Positions 25,769-34,570 are shown, numbered from the stretch's first letter. The stretch is 34,617 bases of DNA from Desulfovibrio litoralis DSM 11393 (GCF_900143255.1 NZ_FRDI01000011.1:50135-84751), one strand, 5' to 3'. The notes: generated by a model not told the origin, from the sequence alone. A program made the numbers and translations.

Positions 25769-26398
25769 TTATTCACATAGTTTTATTAATTCTTTATCAA
25801 ATAAATAAGTTGGCAATTTGTCAGCGGTTAAAACTTTTGTAATTCCATTTGTTTTGTAACAAATACCAGCTATCGGCACATAATTAACAAATGCAACCAC
25901 ACTAACTACTTTGCCCTGTTCATCATATTTTGTCCAAAGCATTTGTCCATTTCCTAAATTATTGTCTTCTGATTGAATTTTTCCACTTTCGTAATAATGT
26001 TTGCGAACTCCATAGAATTTACCGCTTACATATGGATCTTCCAAAAAAATTTCTCCAGTGTCGTAATAAATTTTTCTAATACCATCTTTTTTACCGGCTA
26101 TATATGGAATTTCGGATTCTATTTGACCATTTTCGTAATATCTTTTTATAGTTCCTTCTACTTTATCGTTTACAGATGGTGTTTCTCCTGCAAGTTTTCC
26201 ATTTTCCCAGTAAATACATTCTAAAGAATACTCTTTTTGATCAAAGTGATATATATGTCTATATATTTCTCTATATACCTTATCTTTTTTCGCCTCTTCA
26301 AGGGTTTTGGGACAGGCGACTTGTGCGAAAGCGTTCGAAACATTCACAAATAACCAGCTAAATAAACACATAATAATTATAACAATAAAAGTTTTCAT
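25769..26398 (-). CDS. Secreted MORN_2/YwqK-like repeat protein, copy C
   Basis: 209 residues, first in the tandem set. The signal peptide (FIVIIIMCLFSWLFVNVSNAFA) is cleaved before QVACPKTLEEAKKDK, the module shared with copy A. About five MORN_2 repeats follow (YWENGKLAGETPSVNDKVEG, YYENGQIESEIPYIAGKKDG, YYDTGEIFLEDPYVSGKFYG, YYESGKIQSE). The cap is more diverged: VPIAGICYKTNGITKVLTADKL, ending IKLCE. GAGG is 11 bases before the ATG, a long spacing. Copy B starts 24 bases beyond its stop, so all three are probably one transcript. Confidence 0.83.
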   Translation of the reverse strand: MKTFIVIIIMCLFSWLFVNVSNAFAQVACPKTLEEAKKDKVYREIYRHIYHFDQKEYSLECIYWENGKLAGETPSVNDKVEGTIKRYYENGQIESEIPYIAGKKDGIRKIYYDTGEIFLEDPYVSGKFYGVRKHYYESGKIQSEDNNLGNGQMLWTKYDEQGKVVSVVAFVNYVPIAGICYKTNGITKVLTADKLPTYLFDKELIKLCE

Positions 26399-26532
26399 AA
26401 GAGTGTAAGCCTCAGAGAATATTCATTTAGGTTGTGAGAAAAGATAAAGAGCATTTTAACAACACTCTTAGTTTATTTCATTTACAAAATAATATAAGCA
26501 ATAACGCTCAAAGTCCAATAAAATAGGGGCGA

Positions 26533-27207
26533 TTAAAGCTTTTTGCCGAGTTCCCAAAGACGCACGGAAACAGGCACGGCTTGAGCATAAATTGCCGGAA
26601 TTTTTTGGGTATGCACTATTTTATATTGCCAACCGGCCCGATCTAACGAATGTCTAAATAAGGCGAATATTTCTTCTCGTGAGGGTTCGGCGAGCCAGGC
26701 TTTGGCGTTAGGCTTTAAACTATAGCTTAAAAAATCAAGCACAGGCTGAACAAAACGGCGTTCATACATAATGTCGCCACCCCAAAGATAATCTAAACTC
26801 TGCTTTTTTACCGCAGGATAACGCCAGTCCATAGCTGTCCATGTAACCGTATCAAGTCCATTTTCTATGGCATTTTTTTTAGCATAAATTAAAGCTTCTT
26901 TTTCATAATCCATGCCTATAACATTCGCCTTACAGCTTGCGGCAACTAAAGCAGTTAACCCAAGCCCGCAACCAAGATCAAGACAATTAGTATTTTTAAT
27001 ACGCTCTGAATTTTGCTTTAACCAATCTGATAAAACCAAAGAAGCCGGCCAAAGTTCTGTCCAATAAGGAATGCGTTCATCACTGGTAAATTCTTCTTCC
27101 GTCATTTGATTCCACAACTCTTCAAGGTTGCTGTGGCGATGTAAAACTAAATCTAAACCGGCGACTGAAATATTAAGACTGGAGCTATATTCTTTTAATG
27201 GTTGCAT
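26533..27207 (-). CDS. Class I SAM-dependent methyltransferase (METTL21/Nnt1-like)
   Basis: 224 residues. The Rossmann SAM-binding motif LDLGCGLGLTALVAA is preceded by IPYWTELWPASLVLSDWL, the entry typical of the lysine methyltransferase-like family (PF10294 type). GMDYEKEALIYAKKNA is motif II, and WGGDIMYERRFVQPVLDFL is the acidic post-motif. Family members methylate protein lysines or small molecules; the substrate here cannot be told. No strong ribosome binding site precedes the ATG. It lies 135 bases upstream of the MORN_2 genes on the same strand, with no evidence that it acts on them. Confidence 0.8.
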   Translation of the reverse strand: MQPLKEYSSSLNISVAGLDLVLHRHSNLEELWNQMTEEEFTSDERIPYWTELWPASLVLSDWLKQNSERIKNTNCLDLGCGLGLTALVAASCKANVIGMDYEKEALIYAKKNAIENGLDTVTWTAMDWRYPAVKKQSLDYLWGGDIMYERRFVQPVLDFLSYSLKPNAKAWLAEPSREEIFALFRHSLDRAGWQYKIVHTQKIPAIYAQAVPVSVRLWELGKKL

Positions 27208-27643
27208 TATAAATTTTACTCTTTATTTAAGAAAATACTGATTAAATAGCACTTTGGAAACGCACGGTTATTTCATTTGGCACAAGTTTTTTTTGAAGCA
27301 AGAGCGGACTCTTCCGTTCATGACTGAAGACCATTACAAAAATCTGTTTTGCGTGCTTTTATTATCGTTTAATGCTCTGTATGCACATAATATTAAACGT
27401 TTTAAGACACAAAAACTACTCATTTTATAGGAAAATTTAATTTTCTTTTTGTTTCGTGGGATACCCCCGAAGCCCCCAATCCACTGTCAGGCAAAGCCAA
27501 CCTAGTGGCTTTATTCGTAGTTTTTGGAGTGTCTTTCCGAAGTATCTTTCTGGCGAAAGCCACTTTGAGACGATTGTACAATAATCTCGACTGTTTCAAA
27601 AAAAGAGAGGTAACGCCGCCAAACGCAATAAACCAGCGTTTCC
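27208..27643. other. 436-base gene-free region with hairpins and a repeat copy
   Basis: No coding frame is supported. It holds a hairpin CGTTTAAT (27366-27373) with ATTAAACG (27392-27399), and a second hairpin AAAGCC with GGCTTT near 27493-27512, followed at a short distance by TTTTT. It also holds copy 2 of the dispersed palindromic repeat at 27518-27590. The centre (27460-27500) is unusually C-rich for the window. No tRNA or known riboswitch pattern was recognised. Confidence 0.6.
27518..27590 (+). repeat. Dispersed palindromic repeat, copy 2
   Basis: Starts GTAGTTTTTGGAGTGTCTTTCC, includes CTTTCTGGCGAAAG (itself a small hairpin) and ends in the 22-base imperfect palindrome at 27567-27588 (GAGACGATTGT then ACAATAATCTC). 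The same order of parts, GAGTGTCTT, GCGAAAG and palindrome, occurs at 33377-33440. The GCGAA arm lies 9 bases before the palindrome, as in copy 1. Confidence 0.75.
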
Positions 27644-28075
27644 TTAAACTTGGGTATTGATATTGTTTACATGCAACACAAATAAGGTTGTTAAAATACG
27701 CCCTAAAGTTTCACTCGCGCCCGACCATTCTGTTTTTTCCGTTGCTTGTGCCTGTAAATTGGGTGGAAGCTTGCTTTGAGCCAATAACAATAAAGCTTCG
27801 GCACTATCTTCTTTCCCTTTGGCTTCGATCATGCCGGACTCTCTTAAATAAGCCCGATAACACAACGCCGTAGGGGAATCGTCTTTTTTTAACAACTCTT
27901 CCGCTTTTTCCGGGTCTTCACTAATTAGCGAAATAGCCTCGTCCATAGTGCCTGATTGCATAAGTTTTAACTGTCCTGTTTGAGCCTGTGCATTACCACA
28001 AAGCAAAACAATGTATAAGATACTTATACAAATTGTTAACAAATTCAAGCTAATACCACGACTAAAACCACACAT
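27644..28075 (-). CDS. Small secreted protein of unknown function
   Basis: 143 residues. A hydrophobic signal peptide (ISLNLLTICISILYIVLLCGNAQA) ends with a good AQA cleavage site. The mature part is helical and acidic (GTMDEAISLISEDPEKAEELLKKDDSPTALCYRAYLRESG), with a repeat-like helix-turn pattern that recalls TPR units but is too short to assign. The C-terminus has a hydrophobic ILTTLFVLHV stretch. GGAA precedes the ATG. It lies 79 bases downstream of hisF on the same strand. No family recognised. Confidence 0.6.
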   Translation of the reverse strand: MCGFSRGISLNLLTICISILYIVLLCGNAQAQTGQLKLMQSGTMDEAISLISEDPEKAEELLKKDDSPTALCYRAYLRESGMIEAKGKEDSAEALLLLAQSKLPPNLQAQATEKTEWSGASETLGRILTTLFVLHVNNINTQV

Positions 28076-28154
28076 AAAAGTTCCAAAAAACTATTTATAA
28101 ATCAGAAAAATATCAAAATTATTTTATCACTATAAAAAACACAATTTCTTATAG

Positions 28155-28934
28155 CTACCAAACCATACGCATTTTAGAGCCTAAGGCACTAATTTCATTC
28201 TTTAATTGCGGAATTGTATATTCTCCGTAATGTACAATCGAGGCAATCAAAGCCGCCGTTGCTTTACCTTCCGTTAAGGCTTCGTGCATATGCAAGGCTG
28301 TTCCCGCACCGCCTGAGGCAATAATTGGAATATTAACCTTTTCGGCTATTTTGCGAGTTAACTTAAGCTCATACCCGTCTTTTGTTCCGTCTGCATCAAT
28401 AGAATTAACACAAATTTCTCCCGCACCAAGATCTTCACAATGTTTCGCCCATTCAAGAGCGTCAAGCCCCGTAAATTTTCGTCCACCATGTACAACAATC
28501 TCATAACCCGAAGGAATTTTTGCACTCACTTCAACTTGTTTAACGTCCATTCCTAAAACGATACATTGAGAGCCAAATTGTTTTGCCCCTTGGCTAATAA
28601 TATCAGGATTTTTGACCGCACCGGAGTTAACGGAAACTTTTTCCGCTCCTGCGAGTAAAACCGCCCACATATCATCAAGCGTATTAATTCCGCCACCCAC
28701 GGTAAAAGGAATAAAAATTTCCTCGGCAACCTTTTCAACTACCTCTAGGAAAGCCATTCTCCCTTCGCTTGAAGCGGTTATATCATAAAAAACAATTTCA
28801 TCAGCCCCCTCTTCATAATAACGACGAGCTGTTTCAACGGGGCAACCAATATCTATATTGCCTTTAAATTTAATACCTTTGGTGAGTTTTCCGTTTCTTA
28901 CATCAAGACAAGGAATTATTCTTTTACTAAGCAT
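28155..28934 (-). CDS. hisF: Imidazole glycerol phosphate synthase subunit HisF
   Basis: 259 residues, full length. HisF is the (beta/alpha)8 cyclase that converts PRFAR plus ammonia from HisH into imidazole glycerol phosphate and AICAR, in histidine biosynthesis. The catalytic aspartates are D11 ([10 protein letters not shown]) and the one in VLGMDVKQ (about D130). Phosphate-binding loops are FTVGGGINT and IIASGGAGT, and the [10 protein letters not shown] and [10 protein letters not shown] segments are canonical. The start overlaps the hisH end by 8 bases, with AGGTGG 5 bases before the ATG. No other his gene is in the window. Confidence 0.97.
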   Translation of the reverse strand: MLSKRIIPCLDVRNGKLTKGIKFKGNIDIGCPVETARRYYEEGADEIVFYDITASSEGRMAFLEVVEKVAEEIFIPFTVGGGINTLDDMWAVLLAGAEKVSVNSGAVKNPDIISQGAKQFGSQCIVLGMDVKQVEVSAKIPSGYEIVVHGGRKFTGLDALEWAKHCEDLGAGEICVNSIDADGTKDGYELKLTRKIAEKVNIPIIASGGAGTALHMHEALTEGKATAALIASIVHYGEYTIPQLKNEISALGSKMRMVW

Positions 28935-29565
28935 TTAAACCACCTACACAATAATCATAAAAATTTTGTAATAACTGTAAGCCCGGACGACCGCTTTTTT
29001 CGGGGTGAAACTGTACAGCCCATAAATCTTTACGTCCGTAAACCGAACAAAATTCTTGTCCATAAAAAGTTGTGGCTAAAACCAACTCTTGTGGCGGTTT
29101 TACAAAATAACTGTGCACGAAATAAAACTCGGCATCAGGACTAATATTATGAAACAAAGGACTTTTTTGTTTAAGCTCTAACTTGTTCCAACCCATGTGA
29201 GGAATACGAATTTTTTGGGCGTTTTCATCTTTTAAATCAGGGCTAAAACGCAAACATTGGCCTTTTACAAAACCCAAAGTTTGGGTTTCGTTTTCAGCAC
29301 TTTTATCAAGTAAAATTTGGCAACCTATACAAACACCTAAAATTGGTTTATTGCTTGCTATTAACTCTTGAATTGCCTTATCCATACCGCGAGATTTTAA
29401 ATTATCCATGGCTTGTCCGGCTGCACCAACACCGGGGAAAATAACTCCTGATGCATTAAACAGTTCATCAGGATTATTTGTTATTTTGCATGGAATTTTA
29501 AGGTGTTCCAAAGCACGGCGTACACTGGTCTGGTTACCTGCATTATAATCAATAATAGCGAGCAT
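28927..29565 (-). CDS. hisH: Imidazole glycerol phosphate synthase glutamine amidotransferase HisH
   Basis: 212 residues. HisH hydrolyses glutamine and passes ammonia through the HisF barrel. The class I amidotransferase triad is visible: nucleophile in GVCIGCQ (first cysteine), and His and Glu in VQFHPEKSG. The N-terminal [17 protein letters not shown] and [11 protein letters not shown] are HisH features; the second cysteine in GVCIGCQ replaces the more common methionine. AGGA precedes the ATG. It overlaps hisF, which fits their 1:1 complex. Confidence 0.96.
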   Translation of the reverse strand: MLAIIDYNAGNQTSVRRALEHLKIPCKITNNPDELFNASGVIFPGVGAAGQAMDNLKSRGMDKAIQELIASNKPILGVCIGCQILLDKSAENETQTLGFVKGQCLRFSPDLKDENAQKIRIPHMGWNKLELKQKSPLFHNISPDAEFYFVHSYFVKPPQELVLATTFYGQEFCSVYGRKDLWAVQFHPEKSGRPGLQLLQNFYDYCVGGLNA

Positions 29566-29616
29566 ATTTTTTCCTGTATCTATGATAAATTGACAAATTA
29601 ATTTTAAATTCTAAAT

Positions 29617-31176
29617 TTAATGAACAATTCTAGTAATTTTTACTTCTTCAAGCTTACGCTTGTTCGCAGAAACGATCTCAAAACGAAAGTTGCCAAACTC
29701 TAAAACTTCGCCTGTTTTGGGAAGTTCACCTTTAAGCTTGGTTAAAAAACCGCCAAGAGTAACGTAATCACCGGCATTTTCCACAAAAACCCCTGATTCC
29801 AAAGAAAATTCAAGCCTATGTAAATCAGTTCCCGCATCAACAAGCCACACGTTTGGTGCTTCTTGAAAAATATCGGGGTCTTCACCAACATCGGGAAACT
29901 CTCCGGCGATCGCTTCAAAAATATCTTGAAGAGTAACTATTCCTAAAATCGCCCCATATTCATTGGCAATAAAGGCAAAACGCTCTTTTGACTGACGCAT
30001 TAAATCCATTAATCGCAAAACGCCCAAGCTTTCTTGAACAACAAAAGGCGGGTGAGCTATTGTTTTTAAGTCTATATTATTATTGGCTTTTGCGTGAAAA
30101 TTAATCTTTACCAACAATTCTTTGTCTTTAATAACCCCTATTAATTCATCAGTATCTTTACAGCGAACCGGGAAAAAGTTGTGCGAGCTGTTTTCTACCA
30201 AACGTTGAATCTTTTCAAGACTGTCTTCTATATCAATCCAGTCAATATCTGCACGAGGAGTCATAATAGAACGAACGGAACGATCGGTTAAAGTTAAAAT
30301 ACTATAAAGCATATTTTGAGTTTCAGCTTGAATCGCTTTATTTTCAGCTTCATCAACGGCATCAAACTCGTTTTTATCTTCGTTTGAGTCCGTATCACCT
30401 GTTCCAAAAAAACGCAAAATTGTTTCTGCCGTACGCATTTTCAGTGGACGTTTGGATTCTTGTTTTTTTAAGTTTCGACTCGCCACCTGATTAAAAAACT
30501 CAATCAAGATGGAAAAGCCGATTGCCGCATATAAATATCCCTTAGGCACAGGAAAATTAAAAGATTCAGCGACCAAGCTAAAACCAATCATCAACAAAAA
30601 ACTTAAACATAATACAATTACACTGGGGTGGGCAGACACAAAACTGGTCAAAGGCTTTGAGGCTAAAATCATAATTCCAACGGCAATAATAACCGCCGCC
30701 ATCATAACCGGTAAATGTTGGACCATTCCCACGGCAGTAATAACTGCATCAAGAGAAAAGACCATATCAAGGGCAACTATTTGAATAACTACCGCTCTAA
30801 ATGAAACACGCCCTTTTTGAGGGTTATGAAAAGACGTTGGGGCTTCTAAGCGTTCGTGTAGCTCAACCGTCGCCTTAAATAATAAAAATAAACCACCACC
30901 CAACAAAATCAAATCTTTACCCGATGGTTGGTAATAGCCCCACAAATCAAAAAGCGGCGTTTTTAAAGTTACAAGCCAAGAGATTAAAGACAACATCAGT
31001 AAACGCATGGCAAGCGCAAGCACCAAGCCGAGAATTCTGGCTTTATCTCTCTGATGTGTCGGAAGTTTATCGGCTAAAATAGCTATAAATACAAGGTTAT
31101 CTATACCAAGCACAACCTCAAGTACAACAAGGGTCAAAAGCCCTATCCAAATACTCGGGTCAACAAGCAACTCCAT
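29617..31176 (-). CDS. TerC-family membrane protein with CBS pair and CorC/HlyC domain
   Basis: 519 residues, the layout of E. coli YoaE/YegH. Residues 1-215 form a TerC transmembrane domain with the acidic motifs [11 protein letters not shown] and [17 protein letters not shown]. Two CBS domains follow at about 295-410 ([33 protein letters not shown]). A CorC_HlyC transporter-associated domain ends the protein ([15 protein letters not shown] to [16 protein letters not shown]). TerC relatives are linked to metal ion, especially manganese, export, and CBS pairs often bind adenylate nucleotides; the role here is inferred. GGAG is 10 bases before the ATG. It lies 72 bases downstream of mreB and 51 bases upstream of hisH. 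Confidence 0.92.
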   Translation of the reverse strand: MELLVDPSIWIGLLTLVVLEVVLGIDNLVFIAILADKLPTHQRDKARILGLVLALAMRLLMLSLISWLVTLKTPLFDLWGYYQPSGKDLILLGGGLFLLFKATVELHERLEAPTSFHNPQKGRVSFRAVVIQIVALDMVFSLDAVITAVGMVQHLPVMMAAVIIAVGIMILASKPLTSFVSAHPSVIVLCLSFLLMIGFSLVAESFNFPVPKGYLYAAIGFSILIEFFNQVASRNLKKQESKRPLKMRTAETILRFFGTGDTDSNEDKNEFDAVDEAENKAIQAETQNMLYSILTLTDRSVRSIMTPRADIDWIDIEDSLEKIQRLVENSSHNFFPVRCKDTDELIGVIKDKELLVKINFHAKANNNIDLKTIAHPPFVVQESLGVLRLMDLMRQSKERFAFIANEYGAILGIVTLQDIFEAIAGEFPDVGEDPDIFQEAPNVWLVDAGTDLHRLEFSLESGVFVENAGDYVTLGGFLTKLKGELPKTGEVLEFGNFRFEIVSANKRKLEEVKITRIVH

Positions 31177-31248
31177 AAAAAATATACTCCAACAATCTGA
31201 TTAAAATAGCTCTGATAAACAGCTTAAATAATTAATAAAACAAACAAG

Positions 31249-32271
31249 CTAGCTGACATAAACTTTAGAATGCAACCCCGGGTCTTCTAGGGTAAGACCG
31301 GTTCCACGCACAACAGAAGTAAGCGGGTCGTTATCAACAAAAACAGGAATTCCCGTATCTTGGTGAATAGCTTCACTCAAGCCTTGCAATAAAGCACCAC
31401 CACCGGCTAATAAAATTCCACTATTACCAATATCGGCCGATAATTCGGGAGGAGTTTTTTCCAAAGCTTTGCGAATAGATAATAAGATAACTTTCACAGG
31501 CTCTGCTAATGCTTCCCTGATATGTCCATCAGAGATTCTGACTGATTTTGGCGTTCCGCTGATAATATCTTTTCCGGCAACGTCAACAACAAGTTGTTCT
31601 TTTAAAGGGTAAGCCGAACCTATTGTTTTTTTAATGCGTTCTGCCATATTTTCGCCAATAAGCATTTGCAATTCGTTTTGAAAATAACGTTGAATGGCTG
31701 CGTCCATAGCGTCGCCCGCCATGCGTACAGATTCGGAATAAGCAATTGCCGAAAGAGAAATAACCGCAACTTCCGTTGTTCCTCCGCCAATATCAACCAC
31801 CAAGCTACCTTTTGGTTCATGTACGGGTAAACCCGCACCAAGAGCAGCCGCCATTGGTTCTTCGATCAGGTGAATATCTCTTGCACCAGCTTCCCCTGCG
31901 GCTTCTAAAACGGCTCGTTTTTCAACCTGAGTAATACCTGAGGGAACGCAAACAACAAGGCGAGGTTTTCCAAATGAATAAGTTGTAATTGTTTTTTTCA
32001 GAAAATAAGAAATCATTTGCCTAGTTACTTCAAAGTCGGCGATTACTCCGTCTCTCATAGGTCTAATTGCTTTAATACTTCGAGGGGTACGCCCTAAAAA
32101 TTCTTTTGCTTCTTTACCAACGGCAAGCACACTGTTTCTTTCTATATCTAACGCCACAACCGAAGGTTCGTTAAGGACTATTCCGGTTTTTGGGGAATAG
32201 ATCAATGTATTGGCAGTTCCCAAATCCATTGCCAGACTTTTACTAAAAAAACGGAGTAAACGACGTAACAT
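31249..32271 (-). CDS. mreB: Rod shape-determining protein MreB
   Basis: 340 residues. MreB is the bacterial actin homologue; its membrane-bound filaments direct lateral wall synthesis. The amphipathic N-terminus (MLRRLLRFFSK) fits membrane binding. Nucleotide-binding elements are AMDLGTANTLIY (phosphate 1), VVDIGGGTTEVAVISL (phosphate 2) and GILLAGGGALLQGL (adenosine). VCVPSGITQVEKRAVLEAA is typical. The usual partner mreC does not follow; instead the TerC-CBS gene is next. The double-GAF gene lies 29 bases upstream. Confidence 0.97.
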   Translation of the reverse strand: MLRRLLRFFSKSLAMDLGTANTLIYSPKTGIVLNEPSVVALDIERNSVLAVGKEAKEFLGRTPRSIKAIRPMRDGVIADFEVTRQMISYFLKKTITTYSFGKPRLVVCVPSGITQVEKRAVLEAAGEAGARDIHLIEEPMAAALGAGLPVHEPKGSLVVDIGGGTTEVAVISLSAIAYSESVRMAGDAMDAAIQRYFQNELQMLIGENMAERIKKTIGSAYPLKEQLVVDVAGKDIISGTPKSVRISDGHIREALAEPVKVILLSIRKALEKTPPELSADIGNSGILLAGGGALLQGLSEAIHQDTGIPVFVDNDPLTSVVRGTGLTLEDPGLHSKVYVS

Positions 32272-32300
32272 GTTATTTTCTTTTTTTGTTAAGGTTTATA

Positions 32301-33302
32301 CTAAAGTTGCCTCTGATTATTCTTAAGCAAGACCTTTAAAAATATATTTTCAAGAATCAAACCAAGCTGATCAGCGACCATACCTGCAAAGTTTTTCATC
32401 TTTTCAGTAATGTCCAAATGGTTCGGCGACGCCAAACAAAAAACCGCTTGAACTTTTTTATGATAAGTAACCGGTAAAAGGATCAGACTTTGAAAATATG
32501 CCGAGGTTCCCTTTCCATACATCGGAGCAGCCGGAGCCGACTCAAGCCCTCCGTGATGCACAGGGTTATTGTTTCTAAACACCCAACCCACCAAGCCCAT
32601 ATTGATAGGAAACTCAAGCGAATTGTTTGAATCGGAAACAAGCTTTGGCACTTCACATTCTATAAAATAACGTTCTTGTGCCGAATCTGTAACACAAAAA
32701 GAAGCATAAGAAAAGCCCGTTGCCTCAAGCGTATAACTTAAAATTTTTGATATATGCTCTTCCCAACTCGTAACATTCCCTCGCAACTGTAAAATTTTGG
32801 ATAAAGCAAGGTAATAAGAAGCATCTTCTTGATAACGCCCCTGATTATTATTTTGAATATAAATATCAGAAATTAATTCAGAAAAAAGTTGTAAAATCTT
32901 TTGATCTTTTTCAGAAAAAGAATATTGCCTTTTGCTATCAAGACACAATGCACCAATTCCGCCCTTTAAAGGACAACCCATAAACGCCTTAATACTTTGA
33001 TCGGCATTACGCAAATAATATCCTAAAGAATTTTTACGACGATCATAGTTTTGAATCAATAAAGGCTCTTGACTACGCACTATCCAGCCGACCAAACCGT
33101 TTCCCGTTTTTACTCTCGAAGTACAATCTATAGAGTCGCCAAGGCTAAACCAAGCATTAATGCTAAATTCGTTTTCTGTTGAATCACGATTAAATATTGG
33201 TACGCCCGAAGCATCAATAGACGGTAAGAAAATAACCGCCGAATAGCCCTCAAGCACACTACAAAGTATACCTAATATTTGTTCGTAAACACCGTATTTC
33301 AT
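32301..33302 (-). CDS. Double-GAF-domain protein
   Basis: 333 residues from the ATG at 33302. A GTG 15 bases upstream would add five residues, and neither start has a clear ribosome binding site. Two GAF-type sensor domains are visible: the first with RVKTGNGLVGWIVRSQEPLLIQNYD and FMGCPLKGGIGALCLDSK, the second with LEFPINMGLVGWVFRNNNPVHHGG and LILLPVTYHKKVQAVFCLASP. There is no kinase, GGDEF, HD or DNA-binding output domain, so any signal must pass through a partner. It lies directly upstream of mreB and probably shares its transcript, which suggests a link with cell shape or growth state. No ligand is predictable. Confidence 0.82.
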   Translation of the reverse strand: MKYGVYEQILGILCSVLEGYSAVIFLPSIDASGVPIFNRDSTENEFSINAWFSLGDSIDCTSRVKTGNGLVGWIVRSQEPLLIQNYDRRKNSLGYYLRNADQSIKAFMGCPLKGGIGALCLDSKRQYSFSEKDQKILQLFSELISDIYIQNNNQGRYQEDASYYLALSKILQLRGNVTSWEEHISKILSYTLEATGFSYASFCVTDSAQERYFIECEVPKLVSDSNNSLEFPINMGLVGWVFRNNNPVHHGGLESAPAAPMYGKGTSAYFQSLILLPVTYHKKVQAVFCLASPNHLDITEKMKNFAGMVADQLGLILENIFLKVLLKNNQRQL

Positions 33303-33356
33303 ATTATAAATAACCACATTTTTTTAGATAACGTATTTTTCACTTAAACCAAGACT

Positions 33357-33362
33357 ATTATA
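33357..33362 (-). promoter_or_regulatory. Possible -10 element for the GAF-mreB operon
   Basis: A perfect TATAAT on the minus strand about 55 bases before the GAF ATG. The matching -35 position is A-rich and poor. Placed next to repeat copy 3. Confidence 0.3.
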
Positions 33363-33376
33363 ACGCTCGGTTTTTT

Positions 33377-33440
33377 GTGTTTTTTAGAGTGTCTTCCTTG
33401 CGAAAGATTTTTGATGAGTCTATTGTTTCATAGTCTCGAA
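33377..33440 (+). repeat. Dispersed palindromic repeat, copy 3
   Basis: Reads GTGTTTTTTAGAGTGTCTTCC, then TTGCGAAAG, then the palindrome at 33416-33437 (GAGTCTATTGT then TTCATAGTCTC). It shares GAGTGTCTT, GCGAAAG and the palindrome, in that order, with copy 2, but the GCGAA-to-palindrome spacing is 11 instead of 9 and the centre of the palindrome has decayed. Confidence 0.72.
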
Positions 33441-33580
33441 GTTTTTATATTCTGAGCAATAAAATTTAAGTTATCTGAAAAACAACAAAAGATATACATT
33501 AAACTCTTTTTTAATTAAATTAATTTTCTTAAATTTGCAATCAAACAAATCAAATAAGCTCGCTTAAACTTTACTGAATT

Positions 33581-34363
33581 TTATTCACTTAAATTTTCTG
33601 ACTCTATATAAGCATAAGCGTTGTGAGCATGAATTGATTCAAAGCTTTCAACCTCGACTTTATACCATGAAACATGTTTGTGTTCTGCCAGCTTTAAAGC
33701 AATATTACGCACAACGTCTTCGACAAAACAAGGACTGGCAAAGGCGTTTTCCGTTACTGTTTTTTCATCGGCACGTTTTAAAATAGAATAAACCTGAGAT
33801 GATGCAGAACTTTCAATAATTTCAATAAATTCCTCAATCCAAGCAAAGCCCTTTTGTTTAACCGAAACCGTTGCCAAGGCCCTCTGGCTATGGGCACCTT
33901 CATCGCTTATCGCCTTGGAACAAGGACAAACCGTCATCACCGGAACGATAACTGTAAGCGTAAACACTGGTTTTTTGTGTTCAGTTAACTCCCCGGTTAA
34001 AACACAGTCATACCCCATCAAGCCGGAGATTTGAGTAGCCGGAGCAAGTTTTGACATAAAATAAGGAAACATAAAACTCACATAGGCTTTATGTGCCTGT
34101 AAACGTTGTTGAATGTTTTCCAAAAGCTTTTTTAACGTAGAGTAATCAAGCTCTTCTTCCCAGTTTTCAATAACTTCAACAAGGCGGCTCATATGAGTAC
34201 CTTTTTTACATGCCGGTAAATCAGCACCAAGGTTGATCGTCGCAACAGAGTGTTGCCGCCCCTTGCTACGGTCTTTTATCCAAATAGGAACTCGCAATGA
34301 TTTTATACCCACACGATCTATTGCGATAGGAACACTCGAGGGGCTATTTTGTATATCTTGCAT
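33581..34363 (-). CDS. folE2: GTP cyclohydrolase FolE2 (type IB)
   Basis: 260 residues from the ATG at 34363, the usual FolE2 length. An in-frame upstream extension of 54 residues is hydrophobic, unlike the family, and is left out. FolE2 converts GTP to dihydroneopterin triphosphate, the first step of tetrahydrofolate or queuosine precursor synthesis. The metal and active-site cysteine motif is [34 protein letters not shown] and [13 protein letters not shown] are typical N-terminal elements. FolE2 can work with Mn2+ or other metals when zinc is scarce. No clear ribosome binding site is seen, but an extended -10 promoter lies about 110 bases upstream. Confidence 0.93.
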   Translation of the reverse strand: MQDIQNSPSSVPIAIDRVGIKSLRVPIWIKDRSKGRQHSVATINLGADLPACKKGTHMSRLVEVIENWEEELDYSTLKKLLENIQQRLQAHKAYVSFMFPYFMSKLAPATQISGLMGYDCVLTGELTEHKKPVFTLTVIVPVMTVCPCSKAISDEGAHSQRALATVSVKQKGFAWIEEFIEIIESSASSQVYSILKRADEKTVTENAFASPCFVEDVVRNIALKLAEHKHVSWYKVEVESFESIHAHNAYAYIESENLSE

Positions 34364-34475
34364 AATATTTAATTGATAAATGATTCTGGTTAATGATAAA
34401 ATTATATAAAAAATCTTGAAAGGAAAAAGTTCAAAAGGCTTTGTGATTTTTTTTAAGCGTTGAAAAATATGATTT

Positions 34476-34484
34476 ATTATAACA
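34476..34484 (-). promoter_or_regulatory. Extended -10 promoter upstream of folE2
   Basis: TGTTATAAT on the minus strand matches the extended -10 consensus exactly. The -35 position is poor, as is common for extended -10 promoters. It would give a leader of about 105 bases before the folE2 ATG; no known riboswitch was recognised in that leader. Confidence 0.42.
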
Positions 34485-34540
34485 AAAAGGTATTCTTTTT
34501 GTACATGATCAAAATAAAAAAGCAAGCCTGACGCAGCTAA

Positions 34541-34570
34541 ACTTAAAAAGACAAGACTTAAAAAGACAAA
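34541..34570. repeat. Two tandem 15-bp units
   Basis: ACTTAAAAAGACAAG followed directly by ACTTAAAAAGACAAA, upstream of the folE2 promoter. No function is apparent. Confidence 0.6.

Noticed and set aside
23958-26398. Toxin-antitoxin system because of YwqK-like repeats
   Set aside because: All three proteins have signal peptides and no small toxin gene is adjacent; the antitoxin label is a database habit for the repeat.
27567-27588. Palindrome as an intrinsic terminator
   Set aside because: No T run follows on either strand in any of the three copies, and the stems are AT-rich.
28155-29565. HisH/HisF as a surface-polysaccharide amidation pair (WbuY/WbuZ type)
   Set aside because: Sequence and catalytic motifs fit ordinary histidine biosynthesis HisF/HisH, and no sugar-modifying genes are adjacent.
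34364-34525. 54-residue in-frame N-terminal extension of FolE2
   Set aside because: Hydrophobic, unlike any FolE2 N-terminus, and it contains the best promoter element; the ATG at 34363 gives the normal family length.
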